Shown here piece by piece: positions 1 through 4,722 of a stretch of DNA of 6,562 nucleotides. The notes under the pieces were generated by a model, which saw only the letters and a program-made list of their open reading frames with translations, had not been told where the DNA came from and made no database searches. The stretch covers positions 1 through 6,562 of the forward strand of contig HF985984.1 in assembly GCA_000431015.1 (NCBI GenBank), given 5' to 3'. A program made the translations under genes and the position numbers. Each line of letters begins with the position of its first letter. Position 1 is the stretch's first letter. The DNA comes from Alistipes sp. CAG:514. Lineage in GTDB: Bacteria; Bacteroidota; Bacteroidia; Bacteroidales; UBA932.

Positions 1-39
1 TATGAAAAGGAAGGAGGTATTTTGATGCGGTTGCCCTGA
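1..39 (+). other. Possible tail of an upstream reading frame
   Basis: The frame beginning at base 1 is open from the window edge and reads YEKEGGILMRLP before a TGA at 37-39. It could be the last 12 residues of a gene that starts outside the window. A second plus frame (MKRKEVF) ends at 25, so the choice of frame is uncertain. The run AAGGAGGT at 11-18 resembles a Shine-Dalgarno sequence 6 nt before an ATG at 25, but that start gives only a four-residue peptide. Too little is visible to assign any function. Confidence 0.2.
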
Positions 40-40
40 T

Positions 41-70
41 AATATTAAGGAATATTAAGGAATATTAAGG
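41..70. repeat. Three perfect tandem copies of a 10-bp repeat upstream of dnaN
   Basis: AATATTAAGG is repeated exactly three times at 41-50, 51-60 and 61-70, with a partial fourth copy (GAATATT) at 71-77. The period is close to one DNA helical turn, so each copy shows the same face of the helix. The array ends 9 bp before the -7 promoter motif of dnaN and covers the -33 region. It could be an iterated protein-binding site or an AT-rich flexible tract. It does not look like DnaA boxes (TTATNCACA). Confidence 0.75.
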
Positions 71-79
71 GAATATTCG

Positions 80-87
80 TATATTTG
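80..87 (+). promoter_or_regulatory. Bacteroidota-type -7 promoter element for dnaN
   Basis: TATATTTG matches the Bacteroidota -7 consensus TAnnTTTG exactly. Transcription would begin a few bases downstream, leaving a leader of about 58 nt before the dnaN ATG. That leader contains the palindrome GAGGCCTC at 97-104 and an A-rich stretch before the start codon. No convincing -33 TTG is seen at the expected distance, where the decamer repeats lie. The call rests on the consensus match and position only. Confidence 0.5.
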
Positions 88-149
88 CCTTTTACAGAGG
101 CCTCCCTTACGGAGTCCGCCACAACAAAGAATTTAAAAACTCTACGAAT

Positions 150-1268
150 ATGAAATTCAACGTATCAAGCACTGAGCTGCTGAAAGGATTGATGGACATC
201 TCCAAGGCAATCCCCGCCAAGTCCGCGCTGCCGATTCTGGAAAATTTCCTCTTTGACCTCAAAGGCAACATCCTTGAGGTGACCGCATCGGACTCGGAAC
301 TCACGCTCAGAACAGAGATTGAAGTCGATACAACACAGGAGGAAGGCAAGATCGCCGTTCCCGCAAGGCACATGATCGATCTGCTCAAGGAACTCCCTGA
401 CCAGCCGGTCGCCATCAGCACGGCCAGCGACAGCTCCATCGAGTGCAAGTGGACGAGCGGTAACTCCGTGCTTCCTTTCTTCCCTGCCGAGGACTACCCT
501 GAGATCAAGGGGACGGGCGACGACGCCGAGAAGATCGAGTTCCCGGCCGAGAGCCTCATCGAAGGCATCAACAGCACGATCTACGCCACGGCAGACGATG
601 AGATCAGGCCTGCGATGAACGGTATATTCTTTGACTTCGGCCCCGAGTCCACCACCCTGGTGGCCTCTGACTCGCACAAGCTGATCTGCTACACCGCGAA
701 GGAGGTCAAGACTCCTGAGAAGTGTTCCTTCATCCTTCACAAGAAGCCGGCAGCCGTGCTGAAATCCATTCTCGGCAAGGATGACGGGACTGTTGAGATC
801 GCATTCGACTCCAGCACGGTGCTGTTCACATTCGGCAGGACCACTATGGTATGCAGGCTGATCGTGGGCAAGTACCCTAAGTACCGTGACGTGATCCCTC
901 AGAACAACTCCAGCGTGCTGAAGATCGACAGAGCCCTGTTCCTGAACACCGTAAGGCGTGTGGCCGTCTGCGCCAACAAGGCCTCGAACCACATCAAGCT
1001 CGACCTCAAGCCGGGACAGATGGAGATCACGGCGCAGGATCTCGGTTTCGCCATCGCCGCCTACGAGAAGATCAGCTGCGACTACAACGGTGACGAGCTT
1101 TCCATCGGGTTCAAGTCCACATTCCTCACCGAGATCCTCGCGAACATGAGCTGCGAGACTGTGGTGATGAAGTTTGCCGACGCGCGCAGGGCCGCCCTTA
1201 TCATTCCTTCCGAGGACGAGGAGGAAAGCGGCAAGATCTGCGGAATCCTGATGCCTATCATGGTCTAA
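150..1268 (+). CDS. dnaN: DNA polymerase III beta subunit (sliding clamp)
   Basis: The 372-residue product is the ring-shaped processivity clamp that encircles DNA and tethers DNA polymerase III and repair proteins. It has the usual clamp length and start (MKFNVSSTELLKGL, then the region around IPAKSALPILENF). Three clamp folds are expected at about residues 1-120, 121-245 and 246-372. The C-terminus MPIMV (368-372) corresponds to the conserved MPMxL-type end that forms part of the hydrophobic pocket for clamp-binding motifs. The start at 150 keeps the standard N-terminus; the sequence before it is A-rich without a Shine-Dalgarno, as is common in Bacteroidota. A TAnnTTTG promoter lies upstream, and the exonuclease gene follows after 19 nt, so the two are probably co-transcribed. 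I see no disruption or unusual residue. Confidence 0.97.
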   Translation: MKFNVSSTELLKGLMDISKAIPAKSALPILENFLFDLKGNILEVTASDSELTLRTEIEVDTTQEEGKIAVPARHMIDLLKELPDQPVAISTASDSSIECKWTSGNSVLPFFPAEDYPEIKGTGDDAEKIEFPAESLIEGINSTIYATADDEIRPAMNGIFFDFGPESTTLVASDSHKLICYTAKEVKTPEKCSFILHKKPAAVLKSILGKDDGTVEIAFDSSTVLFTFGRTTMVCRLIVGKYPKYRDVIPQNNSSVLKIDRALFLNTVRRVAVCANKASNHIKLDLKPGQMEITAQDLGFAIAAYEKISCDYNGDELSIGFKSTFLTEILANMSCETVVMKFADARRAALIIPSEDEEESGKICGILMPIMV

Positions 1269-1287
1269 TCCACGTAATTGACAGGCT

Positions 1288-2295
1288 ATGGAACTTTCTC
1301 TTGAGAGGCCTCTGCTTTTCTTCGACATCGAGAGCACGGGGCTAAGCATCGTGAATGACTGCATCGTGGAACTCAGCTTCGTCAAGGTGTTCCCTGACCA
1401 CCACCACGAGGTCAAGACGTGGCGTGTGTGTCCGTGGGACTACACCCTCCGCAGGCAGCACCCCATCGATCCGGGCGCCAGCCAGGTGAACGGTATCAAG
1501 GACGAGGATGTGGCCGGTGAGAAGAAGTTCATCGAGATCGCTTCCGAGGTTGTGGAATGGCTGAAGGACAGCGACCTGGCCGGCTACAACTCCACGAAGT
1601 TCGACCTGCCGATGCTGGCCGAGGAGATCGAGAGGGTGAGGGCGTACTGCAAACGCAGGATCGAGGATCCGAAGAACACTCCGGAGAACAAGGCGAAGGC
1701 CCAGGCTACACTGGAGGCGACGGACATCGACCTTCACTCCAAGCAGATGATCGACGTGCAGACAATCTACCACTACATGGAGCCACGCAACCTCAAGGCC
1801 GCCTACCGGTTCTACTGCGGCGGCGAGGACTTCGAGAACGCACACTCGGCGGAGGCTGACACGATGGCGACCTACGAGGTGCTGAAAGGCCAGCTGGACA
1901 TGTACCAGTCGCCGACGAAGTACCATGAGGTGACGCTGAAGAACGATGTGGAATTTCTCTCGGGAGTGGCCGGAAGACCCCGCACCGTGGACTACGCGGG
2001 AAGGCTGGTCCTCGGCAAGAATGACGAGCCTACGATCAGTTTCGGGAAGCACAAGGGCAGGACGGCCAGGGAGGTGTACGAGACCGAGCCGGCCTACTTC
2101 GCCTGGATCGACAACGGAGAGTTCACGATGGACACGAAACGGCAGTTCGCCCGCCTGAAGGAGCAGTTCGAAAAGGAGAAGAGAGAGGCGGCCAAGGCTC
2201 GTGAAGCCGAGATGAGCAAACCTCTTGAGGGTGAGGCGTTTGACAGCGCAATCGCCGGCCTTAAGGACAAATTCGGAGGCGGCAGGCTTTTCTAG
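1288..2295 (+). CDS. DEDDh 3'-5' exonuclease (DNA polymerase III epsilon-like)
   Basis: This 335-residue protein belongs to the DnaQ-like exonuclease superfamily, which removes nucleotides from DNA 3' ends using two metal ions. All catalytic residues are visible: D13 and E15 in FFDIESTG, D106 in NSTKFDLPML, and H186 and D191 in AHSAEAD, the last pair marking the DEDDh type. After the nuclease domain (about 8-205), residues 251-290 contain FGKHKG followed by EPAYFAWI, the pattern of the small ExoX-like C-terminal domain. The end (about 290-335) is charged, probably helical and disordered. A segment at about 119-145, rich in Lys, Glu and Ala, looks like an extra helical insertion between motifs II and III compared with the Bacteroidota relatives I remember. 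The gene follows dnaN by 19 nt, consistent with a proofreading or repair partner of the replisome. The exact biological role is not established by sequence, so no gene symbol is given. Confidence 0.9.
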   Translation: MELSLERPLLFFDIESTGLSIVNDCIVELSFVKVFPDHHHEVKTWRVCPWDYTLRRQHPIDPGASQVNGIKDEDVAGEKKFIEIASEVVEWLKDSDLAGYNSTKFDLPMLAEEIERVRAYCKRRIEDPKNTPENKAKAQATLEATDIDLHSKQMIDVQTIYHYMEPRNLKAAYRFYCGGEDFENAHSAEADTMATYEVLKGQLDMYQSPTKYHEVTLKNDVEFLSGVAGRPRTVDYAGRLVLGKNDEPTISFGKHKGRTAREVYETEPAYFAWIDNGEFTMDTKRQFARLKEQFEKEKREAAKAREAEMSKPLEGEAFDSAIAGLKDKFGGGRLF

Positions 2296-2372
2296 GGTGT
2301 CCAGGCGCTTGTCGCAAGCACCGACAATGACCCGCCCCTTCTCGCCGACAACCAAGCGCGCAAGATTGATTC

Positions 2373-2936
2373 ATGAATATAATCGTAAAGACATCAACCG
2401 GCAGTATCGTCGTGCGGCCGGACACGACATGGGAGAAGGACAATGAGGATTTCTACCCTCCTGAGTTCGTGGACGAGCTGACATATTCGCCGGTACTTTC
2501 CGCCCGCATCCTGAAGCCGGGTCGGAGCGTCGGCAGGAAATTCGCGTCAAGATACTACGACTCAGTTGGTTTCGGAGTCCTCCTCTACCCGGAGAATATG
2601 CTTGACGGCACCCCTGAAGGTTACGCCCAGGCCATCTGTCTGGATCACACATCCTTTCTGCCCACGCCGATGTTCCAGCCGCAAAGGCTGGAAGAAGATG
2701 GCCGATTCAGCCTATTCAGAAATGAAGTTGAGCTTTTCACTTTCGACCGCCCATCCTTGAATATGATCGAGGACGCTCTCGTGGAAGCCACAAAGCTACT
2801 CTACATCCGCACCGGCGACATCATCGCCGTAGAACTTGCATCCCGCAAGCCGCTGACAATCCGCCCCGATGTAAGCTCTCAAATCACCGGCACTTTCGAC
2901 AACAACGAAATCATTGATTTTCAGATTATTTTCTGA
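2373..2936 (+). CDS. Divergent FAH-fold protein, probably non-catalytic
   Basis: This 187-residue protein resembles small Bacteroidota members of the fumarylacetoacetate hydrolase (FAH) family. Residues 28-76 line up by eye with the family block that normally carries the metal-binding ExE pair and a later Asp: here YSPVLSARI (38-46) stands where YExELVxxI is expected, and VGFGVLLYPENM (65-76) where VGIDFTARDL is expected. The shared framework KFASRYYDSVGFG (56-68) is well kept. The C-terminal half also follows the family, with helix EDALVEATKLLYIRTGDII (133-151) and the terminal strand NEIIDFQI. The usual TGTPxGVG loop is replaced by VELASRKPL. All three metal ligands and this loop therefore seem lost, suggesting a pseudoenzyme with a structural or binding role. 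It starts 77 nt after the exonuclease stop and may share its transcript. There is no signal peptide or membrane segment. The function is unknown; the fold assignment is from remembered family patterns. Confidence 0.8.
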   Translation: MNIIVKTSTGSIVVRPDTTWEKDNEDFYPPEFVDELTYSPVLSARILKPGRSVGRKFASRYYDSVGFGVLLYPENMLDGTPEGYAQAICLDHTSFLPTPMFQPQRLEEDGRFSLFRNEVELFTFDRPSLNMIEDALVEATKLLYIRTGDIIAVELASRKPLTIRPDVSSQITGTFDNNEIIDFQIIF

Positions 2937-2957
2937 ACGACGTTTCGTGATGGCCAG

Positions 2958-3080
2958 GGTTCAGTGAAGTGTCACCACAAACCCTCCGCGCTTCGCGCTC
3001 CGTCCCTCCCAAGCTGCGCTTGGGCCCCACCCGCTTATAGCCGCGGGTGGCTAAGGTTTGTGGTTACACTTCACTGAACC
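2958..3080. repeat. 123-bp inverted-repeat element with three nested hairpins
   Basis: Arms at 2958-2983 and 3055-3080 are inverted copies of 26 bp with one mismatch (C2973 opposite T3065). Between them are three further hairpins: a 4-bp stem at 2988-2998 with loop TTC, a 7-bp stem CCCAAGC/GCTTGGG at 3008-3024 with loop TGC, and an 8-bp stem CCACCCGC/GCGGGTGG at 3027-3050. The whole would fold like a cruciform or clover. GATGGCCA at 2949-2956 and GATGGCTA at 3083-3090 flank it as a 7-of-8 direct repeat, which could be a decayed target-site duplication. It encodes no protein. It starts 22 nt after the FAH-like stop and is best described as a MITE- or REP-like element that may also stop transcription. 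Whether other copies exist in the genome cannot be seen here. Confidence 0.8.
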
Positions 3081-3172
3081 TAGATGGCTAAATAAAGCAA
3101 TACAAAGCAAAATAAAGTATGTCATCGCATAGCAATATGATATAATTATGCATAAACTAACATAAACACGCA
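3081..3172. other. AT-rich spacer between converging genes
   Basis: This stretch separates the inverted-repeat element from the terminator hairpin. It is strongly AT-rich, begins with loosely repeated AATAAAGCA-like words at about 3090-3119, and contains ATAATTAT at about 3142-3149. I find no reading frame of note, no exact TAnnTTTG element on either strand, and no stable hairpin. Confidence 0.5.
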
Positions 3173-3242
3173 AGCCGCCGAAAAATCAAAAGTCAAATTT
3201 TGGTAACGTGCAAAATTTGACTTTTGCCTTTTTTCGGTGGCT
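3173..3242. terminator. Bidirectional intrinsic terminator hairpin
   Basis: The perfect 16-bp arms CAAAAGTCAAATTTTG (3187-3202) and its inverse (3211-3226) enclose the 8-nt loop GTAACGTG. The stem is extended imperfectly outward by AGCCGCCGAAAAA (3173-3185) against a complementary T6-CGGTGGCT block ending at 3242. Read on the plus strand, a T run (3229-3234) follows the core stem; read on the minus strand, a T run (3181-3185 complemented) follows it. Both arrangements fit Rho-independent termination. Its place between converging genes, 64 bp beyond the aminotransferase stop, supports a shared terminator. The perfect A/T-rich core is longer than a terminator needs, so a dispersed repeat is also possible. 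Confidence 0.75.
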
Positions 3243-3306
3243 GATTTCAGCGGTTATTTTTCGACGGCAAATTGATATTTATCGCTTTGACAAGCTCAGC
3301 GACCAT

Positions 3307-4560
3307 TTATTTCATCAGGCGGTGAAATCCGGTTGCGATGCGGTCAAGGCCTTGCTGGAGACGGGCACGCGGGCAGGCCAGATTTATTCGCATGAAGCCG
3401 TCGCGACCGTACATCACGCCGGAGTTGATCCAGACCTTCTCGGTCTGCAACAGACTGTTCTCGATGTCGTTGGCGCACATATTCAAAGCCCTTACATCCA
3501 CCCAGGCCAGATAGGTGCCTTCAAGTTTGCTGACCGGGAACTCCGGCAGACGCTCCTCGAAGAACGAGACCATCGTGCGATAATTCGCGTAGATATATTC
3601 ATTCAGCTCCTTGAGCCACGGCTCGCCCGCGTTGTAGGCCGCCTGAAGGGCGAGAACGCCGAAAGGATTGACATCACAGAGTTCGTTGATGTTGATGACC
3701 CGGTCGATTAGTTTCTTCCAGTCAGGGTTGTTGGTGATGATGTTGGAGATTCCGAGGCCGGCGATGTTGAAAGACTTGCTCGGCGAGTTCATCGTGACGG
3801 TGTTGTCCTGCGATGCCTGCGAGAGCGATGCCATCGGAGTGAAATGATAGCCAGGCATTTCCAGCTCGCAATGAATCTCGTCGCTGATGACGATCACGCC
3901 GTTGCGGCGGCAGATGTCGGCCACCCGCTCCAGATCCTCCCTCGGCCAGACGCGGCCGCACGGATTGTGAGGGTTGCAGAAGAGCAGCACCTTGGCCATA
4001 GGGTCGGCGGCGCGCCTCTCAAGATCCTCGAAATCAATGTACCAGGTGGCCTGATCACCTTCGGTGTCGTAGATGAGATTATTGATGGACAGTTCGCAGA
4101 GAGTGTTCTTCGCAGTGGAGAAGAAACAGTTGTAGGCGGGACTCTGGATGATCATCTTCGGCAGTTCGCCGTGAGGCCCGCGGCCATGATCAGGCTTCTC
4201 GACAACCTCACCTCCGACGATCTCGTACTGCGTCAAGGCCTTGACCACCACAGACATGGCAGGGACCACGCCAGGGATGTAGCTGTACCATTCCTTCTCC
4301 GTGTGCCAGCCCCTGCGACGCTCCCACCAGTCGATGGCAGCCTCATAGTAGGAATCCGGCACATGCGTGTAGCCGAAAATCCCCTGATCGACCCTGTTCC
4401 TAAGCGCCTCCACAATCTCCGGTGCAACCTTGAAGTCCATGTCTGCCACCCACATAGGGATGACATCCTCATCAATCGGCCCGACCGGACTCTCGGCATC
4501 CCACTTCACGCAGTTGGTTCCGCGCCTGTGGGTCAGTTCATCAAAATTATATTTTCCCAT
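3307..4560 (-). CDS. MalY/PatB-type PLP enzyme (putative cystathionine beta-lyase / C-S lyase)
   Basis: The 417-residue product is a fold-type I PLP enzyme of the aminotransferase class I/II group. MalY/PatB members cleave C-S bonds in cystathionine or cysteine conjugates, giving homocysteine or thiol plus pyruvate and ammonia. Visible landmarks are the N-terminus YNFDELTHRRGTNCVKWD, the block IPMWVADMDF (34-43), GYTH (63-66), NPHNPCGR (196-203), SDEIH with PLP-pyridine-binding D227, the Schiff-base lysine K262 in SPSKSFNIAG, and MRINLACPR with substrate-carboxylate R391. The start at 4560 is chosen because the family begins with this MxKYNFDE segment; an in-frame ATG at 4599 would add 13 residues. 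An insertion at about 113-134 (rich in Gly, Glu and Pro) precedes the strand KMIIQSPAY. There is no signal peptide, so it is cytoplasmic. It ends 64 bp from the terminator hairpin and diverges from the lipoprotein gene. Substrate preference cannot be read from sequence. Confidence 0.92.
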   Translation of the reverse strand: MGKYNFDELTHRRGTNCVKWDAESPVGPIDEDVIPMWVADMDFKVAPEIVEALRNRVDQGIFGYTHVPDSYYEAAIDWWERRRGWHTEKEWYSYIPGVVPAMSVVVKALTQYEIVGGEVVEKPDHGRGPHGELPKMIIQSPAYNCFFSTAKNTLCELSINNLIYDTEGDQATWYIDFEDLERRAADPMAKVLLFCNPHNPCGRVWPREDLERVADICRRNGVIVISDEIHCELEMPGYHFTPMASLSQASQDNTVTMNSPSKSFNIAGLGISNIITNNPDWKKLIDRVININELCDVNPFGVLALQAAYNAGEPWLKELNEYIYANYRTMVSFFEERLPEFPVSKLEGTYLAWVDVRALNMCANDIENSLLQTEKVWINSGVMYGRDGFMRINLACPRARLQQGLDRIATGFHRLMK

Positions 4561-4683
4561 AATAAATGAATATTTCCCCTCAATCACAAGCCTTGCCATC
4601 TTCTCTTATCCGCCATAACAAAAGGCGGGGAATGATTCCGGGAACGCGGCGCAAGGCAGTTTCTGCCTATTCCCGGACAATTA
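4561..4683 (-). promoter_or_regulatory. Structured 5' leader of the PLP-enzyme gene
   Basis: If minus-strand transcription starts near 4683, the message has a leader of about 123 nt. It can form a compound hairpin: CCGGGAA (4638-4644) pairs with TTCCCGG (4670-4676), and inside it AGGCAG (4654-4659) pairs with CTGCCT (4663-4668), leaving a 9-nt one-sided bulge. A second hairpin pairs CCGCC (4610-4614) with GGCGG (4624-4628). AGGGGA lies about 14 nt before the ATG at 4560. The structure is too small for, and lacks the conserved boxes of, a cobalamin or SAM-I riboswitch. Its regulatory role is inferred. Confidence 0.4.
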
Positions 4684-4688
4684 ATCTT

Positions 4689-4696
4689 CGAAGATA
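4689..4696 (-). promoter_or_regulatory. Candidate -7 element for the PLP-enzyme gene, within a palindrome
   Basis: On the minus strand this reads TATCTTCG, one base away from TAnnTTTG. It overlaps the perfect 12-bp palindrome ATCTTCGAAGAT (4684-4695), which could be a dimeric regulator site. It lies about 20 bp from the plus-strand -7 motif, so a bound protein could affect both directions. The -33 match is poor. Confidence 0.35.
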
Positions 4697-4708
4697 GCAA
4701 AAAAAAAT

Positions 4709-4716
4709 TATATTTG
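4709..4716 (+). promoter_or_regulatory. Bacteroidota -7 element for the lipoprotein gene (leaderless start likely)
   Basis: TATATTTG matches TAnnTTTG exactly and directly follows a nine-A tract (4699-4707). Its last base is 6 nt before the ATG at 4723, so transcription should begin at or just before the start codon. No ribosome-binding site can fit, hence a leaderless message is inferred. A weak TTCG at 4687-4690 is the only -33 candidate. Confidence 0.6.
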
Positions 4717-4722
4717 CGAGCG

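Noticed and set aside
165..1415. Long minus-strand frame opposite dnaN
   Set aside because: It is a shadow of GC-rich codons in dnaN, overlaps a certain gene almost entirely, and shows no recognisable domain.
1342..2355. Long minus-strand frame opposite the exonuclease
   Set aside because: It is the antisense shadow of a gene with complete catalytic motifs and has no family features of its own.
2296..2372. Small gene or terminator between the exonuclease and the FAH-like gene
   Set aside because: Only a weak GCTTG/CAAGC stem without a T run is present, and no short frame has a start and coding character.
3844..4569. Plus-strand frame opposite the PLP enzyme
   Set aside because: The minus strand carries all PLP-enzyme motifs in frame; this frame is His/Asp/Arg-rich shadow sequence.
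4610..4683. Cobalamin riboswitch upstream of the BtuF-like or PLP-enzyme gene
   Set aside because: No B12 box or conserved core was found on either strand, the leader is too short, and the lipoprotein message seems to have no leader at all.
4714..4722. TTG start for the lipoprotein gene, nine bases upstream of the ATG
   Set aside because: It lies inside the TATATTTG promoter element and would add only three residues before the lipoprotein signal; ATG 4723 fits better.
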